Shown: positions 8,564 to 18,300 of the stretch, piece by piece
Position numbering within the stretch: position 1 is the first letter of the stretch
Layout of the letters: every line of letters begins with the position of its first letter
DNA from: Pilimelia columellifera
GTDB lineage: Bacteria > Actinomycetota > Actinomycetes > Mycobacteriales > Micromonosporaceae
Direction: 5' to 3'
NCBI RefSeq assembly: GCF_039532605.1
Contig: NZ_BAAARY010000002.1
Span: 245,493 to 309,492 of the forward strand
DNA: 64,000 bases
Program-made: the position numbers and the translations under genes
Notes under the pieces: model-generated
What the model was told of the DNA's origin: nothing
Seen by the model: the letters and a program-made list of their open reading frames with translations, nothing else
Databases searched by the model: none

Positions 8564-9037
8564 TCAGAGCTGGACCGCGGGGGTGACGACCGGGCGACCC
8601 AGGGCCACGGCGGCCCCGTCGGTCGGCTCGATCCGTAGCTGGGCCAGTCCGCCAGGCACGGCGTCGAGGGAGAACCGGCCGTCGGCGTCAGCGGTGGTCC
8701 GTTGCGAGCCGGACGCCGAGCGCAGCTCCACCCGCAGCGCGGCGGCGGGGGCGATCCAGCCGTCGACGCGGCGCAACTGCTGCCCGTCGTCGTCGATGCG
8801 GTCGCCGGAGACGGTGAGCATGACGGTCAACGTCGGCGAGTTGAAGGTGATGGTCGTGGTGGCCTCGGCGCCGCGGGCGCCGGCCAGGACCGGCATGTCG
8901 GTGAGCTTCATCAACTCGACCTCAAGGTCCTCGAGCTGGAGGGTGAACAGCACCCGCTCGGCCAGATCGGCCGGGCTCGGGTCGGTGGCCTCCCACATGC
9001 CCTTGAGCTGGTCCAACAGGGCCCGGTCCTCGTTCAT
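8564..9037 (-). CDS. Small protein with carboxypeptidase-regulatory-like beta domain, sigma-operon partner
   Basis: This 157-residue protein has no signal peptide. Its N-terminal 60 residues look helical (MNEDRALLDQLKGMWEATDPSPADLAERVLFTLQLEDLEVEL). The rest is beta-rich, and its end (RTTADADGRFSLDAVPGGLAQLRIEP) resembles a CarboxypepD_reg or transthyretin-like repeat. The start at 9037 is preferred because it forms an ATGA overlap with the sigma-factor stop and has a GGAG site upstream. Position directly after the sigma gene, and a length like that of many regulators, make an anti-sigma-like or protease-adaptor role possible. No zinc-binding anti-sigma motif is visible, so this is a guess. 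Confidence 0.75.
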   Translation of the reverse strand: MNEDRALLDQLKGMWEATDPSPADLAERVLFTLQLEDLEVELMKLTDMPVLAGARGAEATTTITFNSPTLTVMLTVSGDRIDDDGQQLRRVDGWIAPAAALRVELRSASGSQRTTADADGRFSLDAVPGGLAQLRIEPTDGAAVALGRPVVTPAVQL

Positions 9038-9624
9038 CGTCCGCTCCACTCTGGATCATCGGCCAGTTGGGCACGAAGTTTGTCCAGGCACCGTCCCCGG
9101 GTGGGTCCGATGCTCCCGACCGGCATGCCCAGCTCCGCGGAGAGCGAGCTGTAGTCCGGGCGGTCGTCGAAGGCGATGACGCGCAGCAGGCGACGGCAGC
9201 GGTCGTCGAGCCGGGTCACCTGGCGCCAGAGGGCGCGGGCCTCGACGGTGGCCAGGACGGCCGGCTCCGGGCTCGGCGCGGGCGGGCCGGCGACGTCGAG
9301 GACCTCGTCGGGGGCGCTGGCCTCACGTTGGCGGGCCCGGGCGGCCCGCCAGGCCTCACGGCGGGCGGTGACGGTGACCCAGCGCCACACCGCCTGCGGG
9401 TCCCGGACCGAGTCGGCGCCCCGCACCAGCGACAGCCAGGTGGTCTGGACGACGTCATCGGCGGTGTCCCGGTCCACCCCGTAGGAGCGGGCGAGGTGCC
9501 ACAGCACCGGGGTCACCGCGCGCACCAGCCGGTCGAGGGCGGCCTGGTCGCCGGCCCGCCAGGCGGCGAAGTCCCGGGCGGCGGCCTCCCAGGGCGGGGC
9601 GACGGACGAGATCGTCGTGGCCAT
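9034..9624 (-). CDS. ECF-type RNA polymerase sigma factor
   Basis: This 196-residue sigma-70 family factor has region 2 at about residues 20-95 (FAAWRAGDQAALDRLVRAVTPVLWHLARSYGVDRDTADDVVQTTWLSLV) and region 4 at the C terminus (LSAELGMPVGSIGPTRGRCLDKLRAQL), which carries the promoter -35 recognition helix. The ATG at 9624 is preferred over a GTG at 9639 because the GTG lies inside the AGGAGGAG ribosome binding site. It is the first gene of a four-gene operon (sigma, small protein, S8 protease, CHAT protease), with overlaps at three junctions or tight spacing. It probably drives its own operon or a stress regulon. Confidence 0.9.
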   Translation of the reverse strand: MATTISSVAPPWEAAARDFAAWRAGDQAALDRLVRAVTPVLWHLARSYGVDRDTADDVVQTTWLSLVRGADSVRDPQAVWRWVTVTARREAWRAARARQREASAPDEVLDVAGPPAPSPEPAVLATVEARALWRQVTRLDDRCRRLLRVIAFDDRPDYSSLSAELGMPVGSIGPTRGRCLDKLRAQLADDPEWSGR

Positions 9625-9773
9625 GACCCTCCTCCTCACACCTGTCCGCCGTCGGCGACAAAACCGATTTGTCAGACAGGTACGTCGTCAGGGTATGCCC
9701 GGCGGCCCTCCCCCGGAGGAACACCGGCACGATCCCAGGAGCGTCCAGGCCAGCCGGTGATACCCCGCGGCCG

Positions 9774-10577
9774 TCACGGGCACAGGAGCCGCCGGATCCG
9801 CCTCGCCGCCACGGCGAAACAGACCACCGCGAACGCCACCAGCGCCGACGCCGCCAGCGCCATCGACCAACCCGACTCCCCGCCGACCAGGATGCCGCGC
9901 AACAGCCGCACCCCCTGTGTCAGCGGGCTCAGCTCCACCAGCCAACGCAGCCCGGTCGGGAACCGCTCCACCGGGACGAAGGTCGCCGAGAACAGGAAGA
10001 ACGCCATCTGGACGGTGATCACCAGGTCGAAGTCCTGCCAGCTGCGCAGGAACGTCGACGCGGCCATCCCCATCGCCCCGAACACCACGCCCACCAGCAA
10101 CGTCGCCGGCAGCGCCAGCGCGGCAGCGCCCCAGGATGCCAGACCCATGCCCACCATCAGCGCCAGGAACACCGCGCAGTACAGCGCCCCGCGGATGGTC
10201 GCCCAACCCAGCTCGCCCAGCGCGATCTCCCACGGACGCACCGGAGTCGACAGCACCGCGTCGTACAGCCTCTGGTAGCGCATCCTGGCGAAGAAGTTGA
10301 AGACGGTCTCCGCGACCGCGCCGCTCATCGCGGCAGAGGCCAGCATCGCCGGCGCCACGAACGCCACGTACGGCACGGCTCGGCCGTCGGCCAGGCGAAT
10401 GTCGCCGATGAGCGCGCCCACGCCGACGCCGATCGACAGCAGGTAGAGGATCGGCTCCGCCACCCCGGAGAGCAACACCAGGAACCGGGCCCGCCGGAAC
10501 ACCGCGAAGTTCCGCTCCACCACCGCGACCACCCCGGCCGAGCCCACGCCGAGCCGGATCAACGCCGAGGTCACCAT
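9774..10577 (-). CDS. ABC-2 type transporter permease (DrrB-like), second permease
   Basis: This integral membrane protein of about 267 residues has six hydrophobic segments and the ABC-2 signature region near AFFLFSATFVPVERFPTGLRWLVELSPLTQGVRLLRG. It is typical of daunorubicin-resistance-type (DrrB) export permeases. The ATG at 10577 is used; a longer frame to 10673 would add a polar Gly/Ser/Arg-rich tail and overlap the upstream permease. It is the last gene of a three-gene exporter operon. Two different permeases with one ATPase would make a heterodimeric channel. The substrate is unknown. Confidence 0.88.
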   Translation of the reverse strand: MVTSALIRLGVGSAGVVAVVERNFAVFRRARFLVLLSGVAEPILYLLSIGVGVGALIGDIRLADGRAVPYVAFVAPAMLASAAMSGAVAETVFNFFARMRYQRLYDAVLSTPVRPWEIALGELGWATIRGALYCAVFLALMVGMGLASWGAAALALPATLLVGVVFGAMGMAASTFLRSWQDFDLVITVQMAFFLFSATFVPVERFPTGLRWLVELSPLTQGVRLLRGILVGGESGWSMALAASALVAFAVVCFAVAARRIRRLLCP

Positions 10578-10617
10578 GTGGCCGCTCCCGCCCTCGCCGC
10601 TGCGCCGCCCGCCGCGG

Positions 10618-11379
10618 TCACTGGACCAACCTCCGGGCGAACACCCGGACCATGACCCAGGTCCCCGCCACACCCCAGGCGACCAGGACCGTCAGGTGCG
10701 CCCACACCGGCCAGGACGGATCGACGCCCAGCATCGCCACCCGACACAGGTCGACGCCGTGCCACAACGGAAACACGAACGACAGCCAGCGCAGCGCCTC
10801 CGGCAACTGCTCCACCGGGAAGAACACCCCGGAGAACAGCGTCATCGGGAGCACCACCAGCCGGTACAACAAGTTGAGCTGGAGATCCGAGTCGACGGCG
10901 GCGCTCAACGCCATGCACGGGCCCACCGTCGCCCAGGCCAGCGCCGCGCACACCGGCACGGACGCCAACGCCCACACCGACCGCGGCACCCCGAACGCGT
11001 ACGCCACCGCCAGGAACACCACCACCGGAATCATCACCCGACTGACGATGTACAGCAGCCGGCCCACCGCGATGTCGGCCGGGCTCGGCGGCGCCGCGGC
11101 CTGCGCGTAGTGCAGCCGGTTCCAGATGAACGCGTCCAGCACCGGCCAGGTCGCGTCGCCGACGGCCGTCTGCATCGCCGTCGAGGCCAGCAGCCCGGCG
11201 ACCACGAACGACAGGTACGGCAGCCCCTCGACGCTCGGCACATACGCGCCGACGCCCACCCCGAACCCGAGGATCGTCAACAGCGGCAGGATGAACGACA
11301 TCGTCACACTGCTGCGCCACACCCGCCGGAACGCCACCCACTGGTACTCGAACACCCCGATCACCGCAGTGGTCATCAA
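10618..11379 (-). CDS. ABC-2 type transporter permease (DrrB-like), first permease
   Basis: This 253-residue membrane protein is homologous to the next gene. It has an N-terminal cytosolic helix (EYQWVAFRRVWRSSVTMSFILPLLTILGFGVGVGAYV), six predicted membrane spans, and the ABC-2 motif PMTLFSGVFFPVEQLPEALRWLSFVFPLWHGVDLCR. Its start overlaps the end of the ATPase gene by 4 bp, indicating translational coupling. Together with the ATPase and the second permease it forms an exporter of the DrrAB/NodIJ type. Confidence 0.9.
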   Translation of the reverse strand: MMTTAVIGVFEYQWVAFRRVWRSSVTMSFILPLLTILGFGVGVGAYVPSVEGLPYLSFVVAGLLASTAMQTAVGDATWPVLDAFIWNRLHYAQAAAPPSPADIAVGRLLYIVSRVMIPVVVFLAVAYAFGVPRSVWALASVPVCAALAWATVGPCMALSAAVDSDLQLNLLYRLVVLPMTLFSGVFFPVEQLPEALRWLSFVFPLWHGVDLCRVAMLGVDPSWPVWAHLTVLVAWGVAGTWVMVRVFARRLVQ

Positions 11380-12329
11380 TCCACCAATGTCCGGCCGGTG
11401 AGGTGCAGGAAGACGTCCTCAAGGGTGCTGCGGCGCACCAGCACCGACTCGGGCGTCAACCCGCGGGCGTGCACCGCGACCATCGCGGCGTCGCCATCGT
11501 CGGCGTACACCAGCAGCCGATCCGGCAGCACCTCGCGGCGCTCGCCGACACCGTCGAGCTTGCCGGCGTACGGACGGTGGTCGTCGGCGAAGCGCAGCTC
11601 GACCACCTCACGCGTCGAGTGCTCGGCGATGAGAGCCCGCGGCGACCCCTCCGCGACGATCCGGCCGCCGTCCATCACCACCAGCCGATCGCACAGCTGC
11701 TCGGCCTCGTCCATGTAGTGGGTGGTGAGCACGAGGGTGACGCCGCGCTTCCTGAGCTGGAACAGCCGCTCCCAGACCAGGTGCCGGGCCTGCGGGTCCA
11801 GGCCGGTGGTCGGCTCGTCGAGCAGGACGACCTCGGGGTCGTTGACCAACGCCCGGGCGATCGCCAGGCGTCGCTTCATCCCGCCCGACAGCGGCTCCAC
11901 GCGGCTGTCGGCCCGGTCAGCGAGCTGGACGAACTCCAACAGCTCGTCAGCGCGCCGTCGGGCGGAGCGCCGGTCGATGCCGAAGTAGCGGGCGTAGGTG
12001 GTGAGGTTTTCCCGTAAGGTCAACTCGCCGTCGAGGTTGTCGCTCTGCGAGCACACGCCGAGCCGGGCGCGGATCGCCGGCCCGTCCCGCCGCGGGTCCC
12101 TCCCGACCAGCCGGAGCGTGCCCTCGGTCGGCGGCGAGACGCAGCCGACCATACGCATCGTCGACGACTTGCCGGCGCCGTTGGGGCCGAGGAACCCGAA
12201 CGCCTCGCCCCGAGGCACGTCGAGGTCGATCCCGGCGACGGCGGTGAAGCTCCCGTAGCGCTTGACCAGCCCCCGCGCATGAATCATCAGGTCGGCGTCA
12301 GGACCCGCCGCGGTCGCGTTGTCAGCCAC
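11376..12329 (-). CDS. ABC transporter ATP-binding protein (DrrA-like)
   Basis: This ATPase of about 317 residues has Walker A GPNGAGKSS, Q-loop region CSQSDNLDGELTLRENL, signature LSGGMKRRLAIARAL, Walker B VVLLDEPTTGLD and the H-loop LTTHYMDEAEQL. The C-terminal DUF4162-like tail is typical of DrrA-family drug or lipid exporter ATPases. The GTG at 12329 (AGGG about 8 nt upstream) is my preferred start. An ATG at 12287 (MIHARGLVKRYG) and an in-frame ATG at 12383 are alternatives. It is the first gene of the exporter operon and powers efflux by the two following permeases. Confidence 0.92.
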   Translation of the reverse strand: MADNATAAGPDADLMIHARGLVKRYGSFTAVAGIDLDVPRGEAFGFLGPNGAGKSSTMRMVGCVSPPTEGTLRLVGRDPRRDGPAIRARLGVCSQSDNLDGELTLRENLTTYARYFGIDRRSARRRADELLEFVQLADRADSRVEPLSGGMKRRLAIARALVNDPEVVLLDEPTTGLDPQARHLVWERLFQLRKRGVTLVLTTHYMDEAEQLCDRLVVMDGGRIVAEGSPRALIAEHSTREVVELRFADDHRPYAGKLDGVGERREVLPDRLLVYADDGDAAMVAVHARGLTPESVLVRRSTLEDVFLHLTGRTLVD

Positions 12330-12421
12330 GGCCGGGACCCTAACGCCCGCCACCGAAAGTCGCGAACGGTTTCCGGAACCCACCCCGACCAGCCGGTCAG
12401 CCCGGGGGCCGACACCGCCGG

Positions 12422-12943
12422 TCAGGGTTTGTCGAGGACCCCGGCCCGTGCGGCGGCGACCAGATCGTCAGTCGCGACGCGCACCCCGGGGCCGTCCGGA
12501 TCGACGCCCTCGTCGTAGCGGACCGTCCAGGTGAGACCGTCACGGCCGGCGACCCGGCGGGCCGCCACCCGCAATCCGGGCCCGTTGTCCGGGCCGGCGT
12601 AGTGCTGGGTTGGGCCGACCGAACCGGTGACCCGGGCCCGCACCTCGTCGGGCAGGTCCCCCGGGCTGTCGATCAGCAGCGAGATCGCGGGCAGGTCGAC
12701 CACGACCTGGTATCCGTCGCGCTCCTGGATCGCCTCGGCTGCCACCACCGTCAGCTCCCGGCCGGACCAGGTGGCCTTGTTGATCTCGTGCCAGCCCAGC
12801 CGGGGGCGTCCCGGCAGCCACAGGCCGCGGTTCGTGGCCACCACCGCCACGTCGCCAACCAGCGCCCACCGCGCCACCCGCTCGTCCCGGTCCAGGTCCG
12901 GGCGGCGCCCGGCCGGCAGTCGGTCACGGTTCCAGAACGCCAT
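12422..12943 (-). CDS. Conserved hypothetical protein coupled to dnaG
   Basis: This 173-residue soluble protein starts MAFWNRDRLPAGRRPDLDRDERVARWALVGDVAVVATNRGLWLPG. The ATG at 12943 overlaps the dnaG stop in an ATGA arrangement, so it is translated in coupling with primase. It has an alternating beta-strand pattern (VVATNRGLWLPG, ELTVVAAEAI, YQVVVDLPAISLLID) that suggests a small beta-barrel or PH-like fold. I recognise it only as an uncharacterised actinobacterial protein. The position suggests dnaG co-expression, not a proven replication role. Confidence 0.8.
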   Translation of the reverse strand: MAFWNRDRLPAGRRPDLDRDERVARWALVGDVAVVATNRGLWLPGRPRLGWHEINKATWSGRELTVVAAEAIQERDGYQVVVDLPAISLLIDSPGDLPDEVRARVTGSVGPTQHYAGPDNGPGLRVAARRVAGRDGLTWTVRYDEGVDPDGPGVRVATDDLVAAARAGVLDKP

Positions 12944-14802
12944 CACAGACCTCCCACCGCCTGCTCCCGCAGAGCGCGGGCGTGCTGCTCCAACGAGAAC
13001 AGCTCCCCGGCCAGCGAGAGGTACTCGTCCTTGTGCGCGACCGGGTTGATCCGCTGCACCTTCGACTTCAACTCCCGGATCCGCCCCGACACGGCGCCCA
13101 GCTGCAACTGCGCCAGGGTGACCGCAACGTAGTACGGGTCCGGTTCGCCGTCGACCCGCAGCGGCTCCACCGCAAGCTCGATGGCGAGCGCCTGCCCGGC
13201 CAGGTCCGGGCAGTGGTCCCGGACCTGGTGCAGCCAGCCGGCGCCGCCGGCGGCCGCCGTGGCGCTGGCCGTGCCGCCGGCGTCGGCCACCGCCTGCCGG
13301 ACCGCGATGCTCACCGGGTGCCGGTAGCTGTCGGCGCCGACCGCGTCGAACATCGGTCCGGCCAGCACCGGAACCTGAAGGGCCAGTTTCAGGGCCTCCC
13401 GTTCCACCAACGCCTGCGGGCTGTCCGGCGCCGGGGACGACCGGCGCTGCTGGGCCGGCGCCGACGCCGCCCCACGGACCGCCTCCGCGACGGCCCGTTG
13501 CACCGGCTCCAGGTCCATGCCCAGGTCGCCGGCGAGTTTGCGGACGTACTCGGGTCGCTTCTCCCGGTCCTTGAGCTGAGCTACCAACGGCGCGGCCCGG
13601 CGCATCGCCTCGACCCGCCCGTCGACGGTGTCCAGGTCGTAGCGGGCCAGGGTCTGTCTGAGGGCGAAGTCGACCAACGGCTCGCGGCTGGCGATGAGAT
13701 CCCGGACGGCCAGGTCGCCACGGGCCAGGCGCAGCTCGCACGGGTCCATGCCGTCTGGGCTGATCGCGATGAACGTCCGGCCGACGAACTTCTGGTCCGA
13801 GTCGAACGCCCGCAGCGCGGCCTTCTGACCGGCGGCGTCGCCGTCGAAGGTGTAGATGATCTCACCGGCGACGTCGTCGCTGTCCATGAGCAGGCGGCGC
13901 AGCACGCCGATGTGCTCGGCGCCGAACGACGTGCCGCAGGTGGCCACCGCCGTCGTGACGCCGGCCAGGTGGCAGGCCATGACATCGGTGTACCCCTCGA
14001 CGATGACGGCCTGGCCGCGCTTGGCGATCTCCCGCTTGGCCTTGTCTACCCCGTAGAGGACGGTCGACTTCTTGTAGATGGGGGTCTCGGGGGTGTTGAG
14101 GTACTTGGGGCCGTCATCGTCGTCGAACAGTTTGCGGGCGCCGAAGCCGATGACGTCGCCGGACAGCTCCCGGATCGGCCACACCAGGCGGCGGCGGAAC
14201 CGGTCGATGAACGATCCCGAGCGGGCCGGTTTGGCCAGGCCGGCGGTGTTCAGCTCGTCGCTGGTGAAGCCGCGGGCGCGCAGGTGTTTGGTGAGGGCGT
14301 CCCAGCTGTCGGGGGCGAACCCGCAGCCGTACGCGGCGGCGTCCTCGCGGCCGAAGCCCCGCTTGGCCAGGAACTCGCGGGCGATCCTGGCGCCGGGGCT
14401 GATCAGCTGCTCGGCGTAGAACTCGGCGGCGGCGGCGTGCGCGGCGACCAGGCGTTGCCGCTGGCCCTGGCCCTGACGGACCGGGGCGGCGCTGCCCTCG
14501 ACGTAGCGCAGCTGGATGTTGGCCTGCGCGGCCAGCCGTTCGACCGACTCGACGAACGACAGGTGGTCGACGTCCATGACGAACCGGATCGCGTCGCCAC
14601 CGACCCCGCAGCCATGGCAGAAATAGACATTTCGACCAGGGGCAACGGTGAATGATGGGGTTTTCTCGTCGTGGAACGGGCACAGGCCCTTGAGGTTGCC
14701 CCCGCCGGCGGACTTGAGCGTCACCTGCTCGGAGATCACGTCGACGATGTTGGTGCGTTCGCGGACCAACGCGATGTCCTCGTCCCGGATCCGCCCCGCC
14801 AT
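12943..14802 (-). CDS. dnaG: DNA primase
   Basis: DnaG synthesises RNA primers for lagging-strand replication. The 619-residue product shows the N-terminal zinc-binding domain (LCPFHDEKTPSFTVAPGRNVYFCHGCG), the primase core with the RNAP-basic region, the TOPRIM motif (VIVEGYTDVMACHLAGV and IYTFDGDAAGQKA) and a C-terminal DnaB-interacting region. The length is normal for actinobacteria. The ATG at 14802 (MAGRIRDEDIALVRERT) is the family start; the frame could extend to 14901 but that part is not conserved-looking. dnaG normally follows dgt directly in actinobacteria (dgt-dnaG in Mycobacterium tuberculosis). Here the two are separated by an 8.4-kb toxin cassette, so dnaG must now use a promoter inside 14803-14987 or read-through. 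Confidence 0.97.
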   Translation of the reverse strand: MAGRIRDEDIALVRERTNIVDVISEQVTLKSAGGGNLKGLCPFHDEKTPSFTVAPGRNVYFCHGCGVGGDAIRFVMDVDHLSFVESVERLAAQANIQLRYVEGSAAPVRQGQGQRQRLVAAHAAAAEFYAEQLISPGARIAREFLAKRGFGREDAAAYGCGFAPDSWDALTKHLRARGFTSDELNTAGLAKPARSGSFIDRFRRRLVWPIRELSGDVIGFGARKLFDDDDGPKYLNTPETPIYKKSTVLYGVDKAKREIAKRGQAVIVEGYTDVMACHLAGVTTAVATCGTSFGAEHIGVLRRLLMDSDDVAGEIIYTFDGDAAGQKAALRAFDSDQKFVGRTFIAISPDGMDPCELRLARGDLAVRDLIASREPLVDFALRQTLARYDLDTVDGRVEAMRRAAPLVAQLKDREKRPEYVRKLAGDLGMDLEPVQRAVAEAVRGAASAPAQQRRSSPAPDSPQALVEREALKLALQVPVLAGPMFDAVGADSYRHPVSIAVRQAVADAGGTASATAAAGGAGWLHQVRDHCPDLAGQALAIELAVEPLRVDGEPDPYYVAVTLAQLQLGAVSGRIRELKSKVQRINPVAHKDEYLSLAGELFSLEQHARALREQAVGGL

Positions 14803-14910
14803 CGTGGCCCCTTTCGCCGTCGGGTGCCATCCTGCCTGGCGGCGCCCCGACCACACACGCCACCCCACCGTGCCCCGCACGACCGCCAGCCAGTGGGCCA
14901 CCGTCGCAGT

Positions 14911-14967
14911 CCGGCCCCGTCGGCGGCCACGCCCGGCGAAGGCCGGGGCAGGCGCCGGCGGGGCCGG
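14911..14967 (-). terminator. Long imperfect GC-rich hairpin downstream of the immunity gene
   Basis: CCGGCCCCGTCGGCGG at 14911-14926 pairs with the segment at 14952-14967 at 14 of 16 positions. A smaller hairpin is nested inside (GCCCGGC / GCCGGGGC, 14931-14949). It lies just after the stop of the minus-strand immunity gene and before dnaG, so it could insulate primase from toxin-cassette transcription. Confidence 0.55.
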
Positions 14968-14987
14968 GCTGTCATGATCACGAGCGA

Positions 14988-15341
14988 CTAGGCAGAAGGG
15001 AGACCTCGGCGTCTACGGTCCTCCGCGAACCCCACAACGAGCCGATCACGGACCTTGCGAAGCCACTCGTTGCTCCGTTGACCCCAGTCCTCAGGGTCGT
15101 AGTAGGACCGCACCTCGTCCCGCAGGAAGCGACGCGTCGTCTCGTCATTCGGATCGGCGCTGAACCACAGGTCAATTTCCGGGACGACCGGATACAAGCC
15201 CTCAAGCCCGTACGGCGAATCCATGTACAACCTGATAGCCGCCTCGATTACGGCGTCATCGGTGTCGCCGTTCATGTCCCAGTCCTCGCCGAAATTGACG
15301 CCGATGAAGTCTTTTAACTCCTCGAGTCGATCTTCGTCCAT
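14988..15341 (-). CDS. Probable CdiI-type immunity protein
   Basis: This 117-residue acidic protein (MDEDRLEELKDFIGVNFGEDWDMNGDTDDAVIEAAIRLY, then LRDEVRSYYDPEDWGQRSNEWLRKVRDRLVVGF) resembles the small acidic immunity proteins of contact-dependent inhibition systems. The helical start, and the FL-x-D-x-x-x-YYDP and WLR segments, fit the CdiI family that accompanies RNase A-like CdiA-CT toxins. It begins 34 bp after the stop of the toxin gene, on the same strand, exactly where a cognate immunity gene is expected. It should bind and block the basic RNase domain in the cytoplasm. Family naming is by resemblance; the pairing by position is strong. Confidence 0.8.
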   Translation of the reverse strand: MDEDRLEELKDFIGVNFGEDWDMNGDTDDAVIEAAIRLYMDSPYGLEGLYPVVPEIDLWFSADPNDETTRRFLRDEVRSYYDPEDWGQRSNEWLRKVRDRLVVGFAEDRRRRGLPSA

Positions 15342-15375
15342 GTCAATCTCTTTTCGATGTTGCGCTGGCGGGGCA

Positions 15376-18300
15376 CTAGGAAAGATATGCGGTATTGATC
15401 CGATAGCTGCCCGGAAAATTCGGATCCCGGGCGATCTCGACGATCACCGTGGATCCGGGCCGGGTCTGACTGGCGCCGCGCTCCAGAACCCGACCATAGC
15501 CCGAGATACCAGTAGCAGTGATCCTGGTCGTCTGCTGGGCCGGCTTGTTGAGGAACGCTGCCAACTTCTTGCGCTGCTGCTGAAGCGCCAGCGTGATGGC
15601 CTTCTCCGCGGATGCCTGGTCGGTGAAGGTGGACACCATCGGCTTCTTCTTTTCCTTCGCCAGCCGATCCCGCAGCCAATCGTCGCTCTTGCCTGAGTGC
15701 TTGGCGAGAACGTGACCACCGCCCACGCCCTCATGAGCGTTCAGGCCCCCGCCTGGGATCCCGCAGATATCTGCCGGATCGTCGCTACGTGCTGCTGCGA
15801 CCAAAGCGCGCGGCTTCTTCTTGCAGCCCTTGACGCCCCGGAAGCGATCGACAACATCGTCGAGGGCCTTTTTGGCGTCCTTGATCTTATCGTAGTGCTT
15901 GATGAGCCCCGGAATGAGCTCGCCGAGCGTCTTGAGTAGCTTGAGTCCCTTGCCGATCGGCAGGATGCTGGCAACCGTCCACAGGCAGGCGACGAAGTCG
16001 CCCTTGACGAAGCAGTCCTTGATGTCGTCCCAGCCAACGATGCCTGCGAGGATCGTCTTCCAGTTGTCCTCGAAGTACTGCTTGATGCCGTTGAGGCTGA
16101 GATTTCTGGCCGCCAGATACGCCTGGTAGGCCTCCTCGCCGAGGACGTCCCTGAGCTCGGCCTCCTCGGCGGCAGAAAGTTGCACCGGCGGGGCGTCTAT
16201 ATTCTTGGCCGCCGCTTCGCGCTCTGCGTCCTCGGCGCGCTCGGCAGCCTTCTCCGCCTCGTCCGCGTTGGCCTGCGCCTTCTCGGCGTACTTGACGACG
16301 GCGTCGACCGATTTCTGCGTCCGCGCGGCCGAGTCCTGAGCCCGCTTGGCCTCCTTCTCGGCGGCCGTCGCCGCCTTCTGAGCTGCCGCAGCGTCGAGTT
16401 CGGCCCGGTTCGCGGCAGCGTTGGCCCGGTCCGCGTAGCCCTGCGCAGCGCTGGCGGCCTGGCCGGCGATGGCGGCGTCGCTGGCTGCCTGGTTGGCAGC
16501 GGCACGTGCGGCGCTGGCCTCCTGTTGGGCCCGCTGGTCGTGCTGGTGCGCCCGGGCGGCAGCCTCGCGGGCCAGCGCCCCTTCCTTGGCTGCCCGTGCT
16601 GCCGCCTTACGAGCCCGCGCCGCCTCCTTCGCCGCTACGGCGGCGCTCTTGGCTGCGTCAGCCGCGGCCTGGAAAGCCGGTCGCACCAGGTCCGCAGCTT
16701 CTTCCGCGGCCTGGCTGGCGCGCGCCGCGGCCGCGTTGGCCTCGTTGGCCCTGTTCTCGGCCTGCGTCGCCTGCTCCGCGCCGATGCTCAGCGCGAGCTT
16801 GGCCACCTGGGTGGCGAAATCGGCGGCGAGGTCCTCGCCGAGGAACGGGGCAGCCAGGACGATCGCGGTGCTCGCCGGCTGCGCCAGCGCCGAGGCGGCC
16901 TGCCGGGCCGCGCCCGCGCTGCGCACCGCGTTCTCCGCCTGCTCGGATGCCGAAACGGACTCCCGAGCGGCCGCGTCGGCCTCGGCCCGCACGCGTTGTG
17001 CTGCCCACAGCGCCTGGATGGCCTCGTTGCGCGCCTGCTCGGCAAGCCGTTGTGCGTTGGCGGCCCGGTCCCGGGCCTCGATCTCCTGATGGGTGGCGGT
17101 CGCCGCGGCGGCGTCGGCGCGCAGTGCTGCAGCGTGAGCGACCTGGGCCTCCCGCTCGGCGGCGCTTGCCGCTGCGTCGGCCCGACCGGCCGCCGCCTGA
17201 GCCTGCCCGGCGGCGTGCCAGGCGCGGCCGGCGGCACGCTGAGCTTCGGTCGCGGCGGCTCGGGCGCCGGCGGCGGCGCCGGTGGCGGTGTTGGCCGCGC
17301 CCCGGGCGCCGCTTGCGGCGGCGGTCGCGTCGCCAGCGGCCTGGTTCGCCTGCGGGAGCAGCGCCAGCGCCTCGTCCCTGTCGGCTTGAGTCTCAGCTTG
17401 CCTCGCAGCGGCCTCAATGGCGGCCTTACGGGCGTCGGCGGCCCGCTTGGCCCGCTCAGCACGCACCGCGTTGTCACGCGCCCGGGCGCTGGCTGCCTCA
17501 TGCTCCTCAGCGCGGTCGCGAACCTCGCTGGCGCGCTCCTCAACACCCTCGGCCCGCTCGCGAGCCCGGGTCGCGTCGCCGGCCAGCCGGACGGCTTCGG
17601 CGCGAGCGCCGCTGGCGATGGTGGCGTTACGCTGCGCTGTCTGGTAGGCGCCGGCAGCCTTCGCCCGTTCCGACTCGGCGACGCCCCGCCAGCGCGCGGC
17701 GTTGTCGCGCTCCTGCTCGGCGAGGAGACGCTTCTGGTGTGCCCGGTCGGCCGCAGCCTCTGCCTCAGCCTCGGCCTTCTCGGCCAGCAGACGGGCGTCG
17801 TGCGCGCGGTCGGCGGCGTTCTCGGCCGCATCTGCCTCGATCTTCGCTGCCCGGGCGAGGGCCTCGGCCGCCTTCGCGTGCTTCTGCGCCTGGAGCAGGA
17901 ACTTTTCAGCTTTGGCCTTGTGCGCCTCCGCTTGGTCGGCGTGACCGGTGGCCTTGTTCGCCGCGATCGTGGCGTCGATGGTGTGCGCCGCGGTCTGGGT
18001 GGCGCCAGACGCCGCGGCGGCGGCCTGGCTCATGCTCTCGGCCAGGTTTCGCCACTGGGCGCCGTACGGCATATCGATCTTGACTAGCCGGTCTGCATGC
18101 GTGCCAGCGGTCCGTGCGGCGGACTCGGCCAGCACCGCGGCACTGTGCGCGGCATCCACCTGGTTGGCGATGAGCGGCTTGAGCTTTCCGAGCTCCTGCG
18201 ACTTCTGGGCCACAGTGCTCGGTCCGGTGATGACCCGCTCGCCCTGTCGGGCGTGGTCCGCCGCCAGGTTCATCGCGTTCGCGGCGGTCTGGAGTTGGAG

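Noticed and set aside
16180..18087. Large open frame on the plus strand opposite the ALF/coiled-coil toxin
   Set aside because: It is antisense to a highly Ala/Arg/Glu-rich coiled coil, whose codon bias leaves the complement open. Its sequence is repetitive Gly/Arg/Val with no recognisable domain or start.
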